Source: Utricularia gibba (lineage: Eukaryota > Streptophyta > Magnoliopsida > Lamiales > Lentibulariaceae). From it: a stretch of 64,000 nt of DNA. The position numbers and the translations under genes are program-made. Location: positions 930,001 to 994,000 of the forward strand of contig NEEC01000018.1 of NCBI GenBank assembly GCA_002189035.1. The letters are read 5' to 3'. This document shows positions 28,902 through 39,461 of this stretch, in pieces (the stretch's first letter is position 1; the number at the start of each line of letters is the position of its first letter). The notes beneath the pieces are model-generated. The model did not search any database. It was not told where the DNA came from and was given only the letters and a program-made list of their open reading frames with translations.

Positions 28902-29271
28902 AGAAAAACAGATATTGAGTCTGGTGGCTGATAAGTACGTAAGTGAGCTTATTATGCTGCTGAAAGTTTTTGCATCAACTGCTTCTACTTCATTTGTTCA
29001 ATCAAGCTTGATTGTTGGTACACTGATAGGCCTTGCATTACTCATATTATGCTTCTGGATAATATCAGTTGTGTCTTTTCTTTGGCTCAAGTAAATATAG
29101 TCAGGAGAGTATCTGATTTCTACCCTAAGAAATAATTCATCATCCCTAGATCGGTCATTTCAAATGTGAGCATGAGTTGCTCTTTTTCTTGTGCAAGTAG
29201 ATGATGATTGTTTCCAGTAAGGAGTATGTCATCGACGTAGAGAGACACAATAAGGTATGTTGTTTCTTTCT

Positions 29272-29725
29272 TTAGTGTATAAAGTGTAGTGTCATTTGTG
29301 CTTCTCTAAAAACCTCCGGACTGAAAATATGAGTCGATACTTGTGTACCAAGCCTTTGGCGCTTGTTTGAGATCATATAGGGCTTTGTGAAGTAATAATA
29401 CTTTGGTTTCTTCTCCTTGCGTGACAAAACCAAGGGGCTACTGCAGATACACTTCTTCATGTAAGTACCCATTTAGGAATGCGCTCTTGACATCAAGGTG
29501 GAAAATATCCCAATTGTGATAGGCAGCCAAGGCAATCAGCAGTTTAATAGTATCCAAACGTGCAACAGGCGCAAACGTCTCGTTGAAATCTATGCCAAGT
29601 ACTTGAGAATATCCTTGTGTAACAGGGCGTGCTTTCAGCTTATTTATAGTCTCATCCGCATTCAATTTGGTTCAAAAAATCCATTTCACGCCTATTATTC
29701 TTTTGTGAGGTGGCTTGGTGACTAG
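29272..29725 (-). pseudogene. Copia reverse transcriptase remnant
   Basis: Family words [40 protein letters not shown] and, after a break, KALYDLKQAPKAWYTSI are seen. The reading frame is broken at least twice, and the rest of the domain toward 28901 is fragmented. Confidence 0.8.
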
Positions 29726-29805
29726 TTCCCATGTTTTATTTCGTTCAATGGACAGGATTTCTGATTTCATAGCTGCTTTCCACTTGGGGTCTTGGTAGGC
29801 AATGC

Positions 29806-31119
29806 TCAATTAGTGGGTTCTTGAACTATTAGGCATCGGGCATATATTTGACTTATGTCTTGGTAGCCTTGTACATCAACAAGCGAATCAGAAACATCAG
29901 CTTGATCAAGTGAGGGTTCATCAAGAGGTGAGGCAGCCTGTTGTTCCTCAAGTGTCGGAAGATCATCTGCACTAGGAAAGGGCTCACGGAAAAGATCGTT
30001 CCATGAGTAGGAGGAAGGTATGTTATCTGGTGTCCATTCCCAGCATATCGACTCATCCATCAATACATCCCGGCTGATCACTATTCTCTGCGATGCTAAG
30101 TTTAGTGCTCTGTATGCCTTTGAAACCTCGCTATAACCTAGGAATATACCAGTATCTGCCAACTTATCCAGTTTGCCGCTCCGCCTCTCCTGTGGAACAT
30201 GGATAAAACAGAGGCTCCCAAAGATCCTCAAATGATGGACCCGAGGGATTTCACCATGCCAAGCTTCATACGGGGTTTTATTCGATAAGGAAGAGGTAGT
30301 GCATCGACTCAATAGATACATTGAGGTATTTATACCTTCTCCCCAAAAATAGCTTGGTAGATTTTTTTTGAAATAGCAAGCATCTACTCACATTCATGAG
30401 GGTCTGATTTTTTCGTTCAAAGATCCCGTTTTGCTGGGGTGTATTTGGCGCTGTAAATTCGTGCTTTATACCGTGAGTGTTGCAGATTTCAATCAGTTCA
30501 GTTGGTGAGTATTCACTACCATTGTTAGTGCGCAGCTTAAGAATTTTTTCTTTGGCTTCATTTTCCACTAGGATCTACGTTTTAGGAGAAATATCCACCC
30601 ATATTTGATGAAGTCGTCAATGAACAGTAGAAAATACCGATTCCCACTTGGTGTCGTGCAGCTCATATGTCCACACACATCTGAGTGGACCAATTCCATT
30701 TTTTGAGTGCTTTTCTAGGTGTGTGAGGCAAAATGGAATCTACTCATTTTTCCTTATTGACAGATGGAGCATACGTTGATCGACTGTTTTAAATCTGATA
30801 ACCCTTCAACTAGATGATGTCTCTGCATATGAATAAGTGTTATTTGACAGAAGTGCCCACACCGCTGATGCCAGGTATGTTCCTTCATTAGACTGTTCAT
30901 ACAGAGGTCATTACTTGATTCTATGGAAAATACAATAGGATATACTCTGTGATATCTCTCGGGTTTGAACAATACATTTCCAAATTGATCTCTAACAATA
31001 ATGGAGGTACTGTCATGAGTGTAGAGAATGTCTTGATCTTGTAGTCGGCCATAACTGATCAAATTGTGATGAGCTGTAGGCACATAGTACACGTCCCTAA
31101 TTGTTTTTCCAGATATCAA
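29806..31119 (-). pseudogene. Copia integrase and GAG-pre-integrase remnants
   Basis: GAG-pre-integrase with the zinc-binding HQRCGH...CSICQ lies at 30754-31119. An integrase-core part (NGSEYSPTELIEICNTHGIK, TPQQNGIFERKNQTLM) is at 30278-30568. The C-terminal part with YEAWHGEIPRVHHLRIFGS and GIFLGYSEVSKAYRALN is at 29806-30321. The pieces are in different frames. Confidence 0.85.
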
Positions 31120-31230
31120 GATATCACCGATTCCCTCTAGAATTAATTTTTCTTGTCATGCTGCTTGCAAGATTTTTGTTTCTAGAAGAGGTTTCAATAT
31201 CTTGAAGAATGTAATGTCATATGCCATATG

Positions 31231-32212
31231 TCATATGATTGCTACACCCCTGTCTAGGTACCAATGTTTATCCTTTGAGGGTGTTCTTTCAGTAGCAGAT
31301 AGTCTAGTATGAGTATCAGTAACTGCCAGCACCATGTCGCTCATATTTTGTGACATTTTTGAGATTCCAGCAGCAACTAACAACTCTTTGACTTTTCGTT
31401 TTTCAGGGCAAACACACTCAATATGGCCTGTATTTGAGCAGTGTGAGCATTTGTTTGAGGGATTCCAGAAGCAATCTTTACTCAAATGATTTTTTCCTTT
31501 GTAGAATTGACAAGGGGGATAGGGTCCCTTCTTTTCCTTTCGTGTCCCTTGGTTTTGACTTGATATGTAAGACATGTATGAGCTTGTAGAATTGTTTCTT
31601 GAGGTTTTTCTTGTTCTTCAAGTATGTTGATTCTTTGTTCTTCTCCTCTAGCATGTTCAACACTTCTAATGGCGAGAGGTTTGTTAAGCTTTTTGGTAGC
31701 AATGAGCGCACTTACAACAAGGCTGAACTTGGAGGGCATGTTGGCACATATCTTGTTTATGACTCGCTCATCTTCTATGATTCCTCCTAGTAGCTTAATC
31801 TTGTTTATAGGCTTGTTTAGCTTATCTGCAAATGATTGAATGGTGTCTGAGTTTGACATTTTTACCAGGTCAAACTCTCTCCATAGGTTCAATCTTTCTG
31901 CTTGTCTTGAGTTTTCAGGTCCAAGCCTCTCTTGCAGTTTCACAATTTACTATCATCAGGAAGATCTCATCAGTGAGAGACCCGTGAATAGCTACCAGAG
32001 CCTGTGAGTTTATCATAGTTTCTTCTTTTGTAAGTTCTCTCGTTTTTCTTTCTTTGTCTGTTGGTGGGTCCTTGGTCACTATGACCCATAAACCCAAGGA
32101 TTGCATGTAGCACTTCATTTTCGCTGCTCAAATGAGATAGTTCTTTCCATCTAATTGTGGAGGTTGTAATGGTATGAAATTGTTGGATTTGTTGCTCATT
32201 TTTTTCCTGCAT
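31231..32212 (-). pseudogene. Copia gag remnant with zinc knuckle
   Basis: The gag core (LQERLGPENSRQAERLNLWR, ANMPSKFSLVVSALIATKKL) is followed by CSHCSNTGHIECVC, a CCHC nucleic-acid-binding knuckle. An upstream first knuckle has Tyr in place of its second Cys. Frames shift near 31480 and 31940. Confidence 0.8.
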
Positions 32213-32288
32213 GGTTAGTAAAGATACTGGTGTATATAGAAGTATGCAGTATGATATGGGTTATACCTGAATCAGTGCTTTAAACCTT

Positions 32289-32300
32289 GCTCTAATACCA
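32289..32300 (-). other. Primer-binding site of copia element
   Basis: TGGTATTAGAGC on the minus strand starts directly at the inner edge of the 5' LTR. It differs by one base from the usual plant copia site TGGTATCAGAGC for initiator Met-tRNA. Confidence 0.85.
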
Positions 32301-32616
32301 TGAAAATGTTTATATAGTTGTTTGGAGTAACAGCTTGTACTTCTCATGAGAATTCAAATACCATCAACCGTTTACAACATGTTTGAGAGATATTTAAAGC
32401 AGTACAAAGGGCCATAGTCGACCATTGAGACATCTAGTAGTGGGCCTGAGTGGTTTACTTTGGTTTGGGCTTTTCCATAGCTGGTATTGGACCTTGCTGT
32501 TTAATTGGCCCAATAACTTTCCTTGTCCACAATTGTTCTATCATTGACAGGCGCTGATGTACGGAAACGACAATAGAATCCTTACTGTTCGACAGCATAA
32601 GCAGCAGTCTTCAACA
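32301..32616 (-). repeat. 5' LTR of copia element
   Basis: 316 bp, same TG...CA ends as 27950-28270, about 92% identical by hand alignment. This is the upstream LTR in the element's orientation. Confidence 0.9.
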
Positions 32617-32621
32617 TATGT

Positions 32622-33542
32622 GACTGCCTTATTTGAACGATCTTATTTTATGCTATATAGACAAATAGAAATCTTGTACAAATAAGCATGAAAAAACTTC
32701 TTTTCTGAATATTCATATCAATACATCATTCTTTTGAACACCTCATATCATACTTTACTCTCAATTGCTCATAGTTTCTCTACGTGTTTGCACTAGAAAT
32801 GTAACCATTATTTCTATACTAGCGCTTACCTCATATAAACCTAGACACCTAACGTGTGGTAATGGATTTAATTCTGTCAAAGTGCCGGTTTTTGCAAGAA
32901 TTCCGAGCACCCAACCAAGAGAATGATGGGCACTTAGCAGCATGTGGGAGGTGCAGCGTGCGGTGTCGTGCCTTCTTTTGTTGGTCCACGACACATCCTT
33001 ATCTTTCTGGACAACAAGTTGCAGTAGTTTTACCAACAAAAATGAATTCCAAATATCTTACATTGGAAATGAAAGTAAAACCCAATATGAGTCATGATAA
33101 TTGTATATAGGTAAAGATTTGTCACATGGTATTTGTTGAAATTAAGAATTCAATAGAATCAGACAAGCAAATCAAGTATATAAAAAAAGTGAACCATATT
33201 AAATAAAATTAGATTAAACTGTTTATTACTGATTTATAGTTCTTTATATACTTATTTGATTTTTATGTATGAATATGATATTATTTGTTCTAATACTCAT
33301 GATCGTTCGTGGACTGAGAAGTGAGCTCGGGCAATGGGGGGATGATGGAAGGGTGCCCCCTCCACCTGTAACTGCGATGCATACGGTTCGTTATAATGAA
33401 GCGAAACAGTAGGATGGGAAGGGGAAGCTTATAATAATATTAGCCGACAGCATACAAATGCAAATTGGAGTTGCCAATTTTATCTCTGCAACTCCACAGA
33501 GAATCTCCCCGGGAGCGTGGTGCTCTTTCTCTCTAAGAGGAC
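32622..33542. other. Spacer and AP2/ANT promoter
   Basis: 32622 to about 33100 may continue the older copia that the younger one split, but no domain is recognisable. From about 33290 the base composition rises toward the AP2 gene. An in-frame TAA lies just before its ATG. Confidence 0.45.
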
Positions 33543-35775
33543 ATGGGTTCTTCGCAGGAGCACCAGAGCTGGCTGGACTTCTCCCTTACCAACAACAATC
33601 ACCTCTCTTTCTCCTCACAGTCAACCTGTGCTGCTGCTGCTCCTGGTTAGTTCACCTACAGGATTGCTGGATTAGGGTTTGGTTATCTTAATCTTTGAGT
33701 TGGCTGATCAAAGATAGTTTTTGTGATTAGTCGGGGGCTATCATCATCGTTTCTCCAACCTGGAGGAGTACCTCAACGGTGGCTCTGGCTCCAGCTCCGG
33801 GGTGGCGACGGATGGGATCTGCGGTGTCAACTTGTACGTCGACAGTGATGATTTGGAGGTGAAGAGAATCGGTGGAGCTGGAAACTGCTGCTTGGATGAT
33901 GACCAGAAGCAGATCACTGCAACGCCCCCAGAGGAGCCGCCGGCTAAGAAGATGGCGGTGGCGGCGGAGAACTTCGGCCAACGGACCTCTGTTTTCCGGG
34001 GGTCACGAGGCACCGCTGGACCGGGAGATACGAAGCTCATTTGTGGGATAACTCCTGCAGACGCGAAGGTCAAACCAGAAAGGGACGACAAGGTATGTTC
34101 TTACACCACATACCGCATCTTGTCGGATTAGGGTTTTCTATTCCCTCTTCTCCCTCGTGACCCTACCTCCATTTTTTCCCATGGAAAACCAACAAATGGA
34201 ACTCGAACAACTTCAGTGTATTTAGGTAAACTTAAACAGCAAGGCTTTGCTTCTTCTTCTCCTTCTTCTTCTTCTTTTCTTTTGTTTTCTTCAAATTTTG
34301 ATTTGGTTCGCTTTACTGCATCAAGGTGGATATGACAAGGAAGAAAAAGCTGCGAGAGCGTACGACCTCGCAGCCCTCAAGTACTGGGGTCCGGCCACCA
34401 CCACCAACTTTCCGGTGAAATGAACACCATCAAACCCTTAAGATCAGTAACACTGAACATCACCCTGATTAACTTACATGATCAATGCGTTACAGGCGTG
34501 TGAGTATGAGAAGGAGATGGAGGAAATGCAGCATATGACTAGACAAGAATTCGTAGCTTCTCTCCGAAGGTAGGGATTCTGATACCAAATCACCAGTAGA
34601 TTCATCCTTTCATTTGAATGCAAATGACGCCCAAGGTTCGTTGCAGAAAAAGTAGTGGGTTTTCTCGGGGTGCCTCCATTTACAGAGGAGTCACCAGGTA
34701 TTCCATTCCAAGTTCAATGTTAAATTCATCGTAACCAGCTTTCCTCAGGGTTTAAACCCATTTATTATGAAGGCACCATCAGCATGGCCGGTGGCAGGCG
34801 AGGATCGGGAGAGTCGCCGGAAATAAAGACTTGTATCTTGGAACTTTCAGTAAGCGAAAAACACAAATCTTTTCTTTTTTTTTCAATGTTTGGTTGGGGA
34901 AGCAAATCTACTAAATTCATTAATAGGGATGAGGACAATTTCTTGAGTTAGCCTCATAATCTGAACATGGTTGCCATTGGCTTGCCTGAACGGTGGCCAG
35001 ATGCAAAACAACCACTCTTATCTTGTCCTAATTCTCCCATGTGGCACTCCGCCATTTGCCCTCCGTGACGGTGCTGAAAAAAAATAGAAAGAATAGAACG
35101 TGGGTGTTTCGGATCCCGGGCTTAGATCCAAGCACCATCTTCTCCATTCTTTTAGCTTCAATTTTATGGTGTTTTTTTGTTGCGAACTGTGGTCTCCTTT
35201 TTCATTCTTTCTAACAATTTAACGAATGGGTAGGGGAATGCACTGGTGAAAATTGCTTGTCCATGTGTTTTTTCATTTGTGGGTTGCCTGCAGGCACACA
35301 AGAAGAGGCCGCCGAGGCTTACGACATAGCGGCCATAAAGTTCCGGGGAGTGAACGCCGTGACCAACTTCGACATAACTCGCTACGACGTCGAGAGCATC
35401 ACGAGCAGCCATCTTCCGATCGGCAACAAGGTGAAGGCAGTCGAAGAGAACAAAATGGTGCAGGAAGGCCAGCTGATCACCAATAAGCAAGACGAGTCCT
35501 CGTCGAGTCTGCCACTGTGGGCAGCGCTGGGCTTCCAAAACCCGACACCCGGCCCGGACCCCATGTTCCCATCAATGATGATGATGGCTCATGGCCATAC
35601 GCCAACTTATGGAATGGGCTTGGGGTTGGAGTCCTCATCTGCGAACAGCAATCACCATCATGCTTTCTACGTCCCTGGTTCATACTCCTCCTATCATGGC
35701 CTGAGCTCCAATTTTATAGCCGGGGAAGATAACGGCACGGCGGAGCCACCGGGGAAACAGCCATCCGTACTGTAA
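33543..35775 (+). CDS. AINTEGUMENTA-like / PLETHORA-type AP2 transcription factor (one-base frameshift in exon 2)
   Basis: DNA-binding regulator of meristem and organ growth, with two AP2 domains. Eight exons: 33543-33645, 33731-34092, 34217-34225, 34326-34414, 34496-34569, 34647-34697, 34773-34849, 35294-35775, giving 415 residues if one base is restored. The N-terminus has [10 protein letters not shown], like the W.xFSLS motif of ANT/PLT proteins. AP2-R1 begins [10 protein letters not shown] and continues in the next frame as [20 protein letters not shown]. The linker [20 protein letters not shown] is followed by AP2-R2 ([20 protein letters not shown] ... [20 protein letters not shown]). 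Exon 3 is the 9-nt micro-exon encoding the VYL part of R1, typical of this family. The break is at the G5 run 33998-34002; six G give FRGVTRHRW. Which AIL/PLT member it is cannot be told from the sequence alone. Confidence 0.93.
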
Positions 35776-36695
35776 TTGTGGAAATGTGGGTTGTGGTGGA
35801 CGTGAACCAGAGGTTTGCTTGTAGTCATTTGCATGAGTTGGAGGGGAATCCAGCAGGCGTTTGGTTATTTGGAGCCTGTGCCCCTCCTGTGTTGGCTACT
35901 CTGTTCTGCTGCTATTTTGGTCACCAGTTTTGCCTATAAAATTACCAAGAATTATTACACGCTGTGGCCTAGTTATCAGGTGCTGCCAACTTGGAACCTT
36001 GGCTCGTGTGACGGCTGTTGACTAGGGCAAGTGGCTCTGACCTGAGGCTCCACAATCTCCACACAGTAGACGGACGTTCGTTGCCCTCCCTTGGAACAGG
36101 GCGAGCTATCAATTGTGTGCACCAAGGCTCACATTTTGCTCATTTCCTGGAAAAAGGTTTTAAGTAAAAGCTCAAACTTCAGTGACATGTCAGCTTAACT
36201 CCAAGATTATAAAACTCAAGATCCAACTCGATTTATCAACTCCAAGATCAACGAACTCCACAGCATGAAATTGTGAGTCAGAGTCAAATATAAAGGGTTC
36301 ATATGCTGTCTGTGGAGACGACTGCTATTCGCCTCAGACATGCATGCCAAAAAGAGGCAAAAGAGCAAGCACTTTGAGGCAGAAGGGCACGTTATTGAGT
36401 TCAGATCTCCAACAAAAAGTCCACTGCATAAATTCAGAGAATGGATTACCTGCAAAACAGTATGAATCAAGAGACATGAACTATGGTTTTAATAAAACAA
36501 GGAGGCTATGGATTTACTATCGAGTTGCAGTAATCTTTTATGTAGTGCAACAGCTGAATCTACATGCATTTTGAGACAACAATTTAAAATCGCTAACATG
36601 CAAAAGAACCAGATCATTTATGCAAACTAAAGGGTAAATCAGTGAATGAGGGAATATAGAAAAGAGACATACCTGCTACGAGGATGCATAAAAAA
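35776..36695. other. Convergent 3' spacer AP2/epimerase
   Basis: Contains the expected 3' UTRs of the AP2 gene and of the epimerase gene. No independent gene is visible. Confidence 0.5.
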
Positions 36696-39115
36696 TTATC
36701 TGCCTTTCAGAACTCTTTGAGGATCAAGCTGCCCACTGCAGTAACTAGACGGCACAACAGAAAGTTCCTGTCTTCCTCTCCATTCTTCACCAGGCTTCAG
36801 AATGATGGGTTTCTCAATAGCAGCGGACTCAATGCAGAGCATATGCCTATATTCAGTATCCCCAAAATCAGGCAGCGCTTTTGCCTTCTTATCCCAAGGA
36901 TTCCACACAACTGTGAATAAAAATGAAGAACAAAGTTAAAAACAACTCTAGAAATTGCTGTGTCCTATCCTAGTGTTTGTCCAGAAATGGATGAATATGT
37001 GCCTACACATGGTTTAGAAAAAGTTAGTCAAGATCTTTAAGAAAAGCCAGCTTGACAATTCTAGATCTAGAAAAGACGAGGCATCTGCAAAATCCCAGAT
37101 TTAAAAAACGCACTATGAAGGTTTGAAAATATTGTATTCATGATTTGGAACTACAACTTGTGTATGCCCAATCAAACTCACCTGCATCTGGAAGGCCGTC
37201 TTTACGAATGACAAAGGTTCGCTTTTTTTCATGATCCAGGATAGCAATCTTTGTAGGAGTGCTGAGGTATATTCTATCCACCTAATGGAAATGGAGAATC
37301 TCAAGCGTAATGGCTTACATTCGAACATTTAGAGGGTTACGAGCATCAATTTCATGAACTCACCTCATCCTCAAAGGTGATAGCATCTCCTTGTTCAGTA
37401 AATCGTTGTCTATTCTGTAGGTTATCTAAATAATCCAGCGTCTCCAGTCCTTCTACACGAACTTCACTGAATGATGTGTTCATAAAAAGATAGTAATGAA
37501 CCAAATATCCATCCAACACAAAAAATGTACAATTCAGAAAGGAATTATCACTAGCAATATCGAGCCAGATATTTTTTTTAAAGAAAATCATATGCAAGAC
37601 AAATATCATTAATACTGACAAAGTACCTGATGTCGGAAACAGAGAAATATGTGTGGTATGCAAAAGTAAAACTAAAAGGCTTTCCATCAGTACTTGTGTT
37701 TCTGACACGAGACGTCAACATAAGATCTCCTGATGGCCCTAGAGTTACTCGCAAACGGAACTCAAAACTGTAAGGGGGATATAGAGACAGAGAATTAAAA
37801 GAAGTTCATGCAACAAAAAATCATTTTTGAAACAAACGAGAATCTTCTAAGTTTTCACCTATGAGGCCACAATTTAAGGTCTGCTTCACTCGGCTTTAGA
37901 AGCAAGTCTACGAATGCCTTATTAGTAGAAGGTGTTGCAAAAGGTGGTGGGGAAGGATCGATTATCCATAACCTATTCCTAGCAAAACCGTGGCCTTCCA
38001 GTGGACCAAAGTTTGAGAACTAAAAATACAAAGCAGTTTAAATACCATGGCGGATGTTGAATGAAACACAGAAGGAGGTGATCTTACTTGAGGAAAGCAA
38101 AGAGGGATGCCCCCACGAATCGGCTTTGGTGGTTTAAAAATGGCCTGATGTATAAGGATTGTATGGTCAACATATTCAAATAAAAGAAAATAATTTTTGA
38201 AATGAATAACAGGTGATGAGATTTGAGATCTACAGCAAGAAATACATCATTTATTCGATCCCAAATATGTTAACGAATGTCTTGAAAACGAATACATATG
38301 CTAAGCATCCCAAGATATAATTCAAGTACTCTTCCTTATGCACGTAAAGAATGAAGACAGTCTCGAGGAAAAGATCACTTGTTTAATCCAAAGTATGCTG
38401 AAAAATTTATTAAAACCGAACATAGAGTAAGCATCTCATATTTTTATCCAACAACTCAGAATCGAAAATTGGAATTTTAGATACCAAGAAGAGATACCTT
38501 ATTACTGACAAAAAGTAATTCTTCTCTACTCTCATTCTTCCATGATGTTACATGAGCTCCATACAAGTAGATCTGTAAAATAAATGACGAATCCATATTT
38601 GATCTGGAGGTTTAGCAAAATAAATATAAGATAGACGGAATCAGATTCTTGCAAATCATTTTCACAATATCATCAAGGAGGACCCATAAAACTCTACTTG
38701 TAAAGTGAAATCCATAAGCATGATCTGCAGAATGTATCAGACCCCTGTCGTTTACACCAAAGCATATCAATTGCACAAAGTTCCAAATTACATCACAATC
38801 TCTTGCCAAATCATGCCGTCATGCATATAACTACGGCGTAAGCACCAGGAAGCTTTTCAGAACATAGCGTGAAAGAGTGGAATCAGGCGTGCGCCTCCCG
38901 AGTTTCAAAAAAAATTCAGCTAGAAATACAGATCAAGTGATTCGCCAGTGAAAAATCAGAAACCGAAAGGTCAATACCTCAACGGAATTGCCTCGAATGT
39001 CTCCTAGGATAATCTTCTCGAGGCCGTTAACGCCCTTCGTTATATGGTAGGGAGGAGCATCGGCTTTCGCATCCTGCTCTGCCGCCGACGTTGCCGGTAC
39101 CCCTGCCGAAGACAT
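36696..39115 (-). CDS. Putative glucose-6-phosphate 1-epimerase (aldose 1-epimerase family)
   Basis: Interconverts alpha and beta anomers of glucose 6-phosphate; member of the galactose mutarotase-like fold. Minus-strand exons: 39115-38978, 38572-38498, 38144-38088, 38019-37859, 37767-37627, 37466-37364, 37281-37182, 36910-36696, all phases consistent, 329 residues. Visible motifs: KGVNGLEKIILGDIRGNSVE then IYLYGAHVTSWKN, RGGIPLCFPQF, GHGFARNRLW with the catalytic His, FAYHTYFSVSDI with the second His, VEGLETLDYLDNL, VVWNPWDKKAKALPDFGD, and the C-terminal KPGEEWRGRQELSVVPS carrying the catalytic Glu. The C-terminus runs about 20 residues past the usual end. Exon 1 with its promoter is duplicated at 60976-61455 (see the chimera). 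It lies 346 bp upstream of and in the same direction as the phytyltransferase gene. Confidence 0.93.
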
Positions 39116-39362
39116 GTTGGATCACCGGAGATTTGTGCAAAAGCAAAATTATATTCGTATTCTGTTCTGTTCGTTCCCCCAATATCTGAATTCCGAACCG
39201 AATTTTACGTTTTCCCATCGAAAATGCTTTTTCCATTTCGAAAATATTATTGGAGTATAATATAAGTTTTTGAGTGGGCCGGGCCGAGATGGGCTGGTTG
39301 ACTATATATAGACAAGTTATATTGGGCCAGAATCAATTTAGCCCAAGAAATGCATGGCTATT
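38851..39362 (-). repeat. Duplicated block: epimerase promoter, exon 1 and intron 1 start (source copy)
   Basis: About 500 bp here match 60976-61455 in the same orientation. The match covers the start of intron 1 (AACATAGCGTGAAAGAGTGG), exon 1, the leader (CCAATATCTGAATTCCG) and the promoter with a TATATATAG core and TATTGGGCCAG. The copy here has about 22 extra bases in intron 1. Confidence 0.85.
39302..39313 (-). promoter_or_regulatory. Probable TATA box of epimerase gene
   Basis: TCTATATATAG on the minus strand, about 190 bp upstream of the ATG, is conserved in the duplicated copy at about 61393-61403. Confidence 0.45.
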
Positions 39363-39461
39363 GGATTCAACAAGGATGGTCAAAACAAGGCTGTTTCAGA
39401 GGCAGCAACTTCTAGACTTTTGGGGCACCTGAAGCTCTCCTGTTCCTCGGCCCTTCTCTAG

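Larger units (their letters stand above)
27945..32621 (-). mobile_element. Ty1/copia LTR retrotransposon, complete ends, decayed coding part
   Basis: Element of 4667 bp (27950-32616) with two LTRs, flanked by a 5-bp target duplication TATGT (27945-27949 and 32617-32621). It is read on the minus strand: right LTR, primer-binding site TGGTATTAGAGC (complement of 32289-32300), gag with zinc knuckle CSHCSNTGHIECVC, GAG-pre-integrase with HQRCGH and CSIC, integrase, reverse transcriptase, RNase H, polypurine tract (complement of 28271-28282) and left LTR. The order integrase before reverse transcriptase defines copia. The LTRs differ at roughly 26 of 316 aligned bases plus small gaps (about 8%, hand count), and several stops and frameshifts break pol, so it is no longer autonomous. 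Confidence 0.93.
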
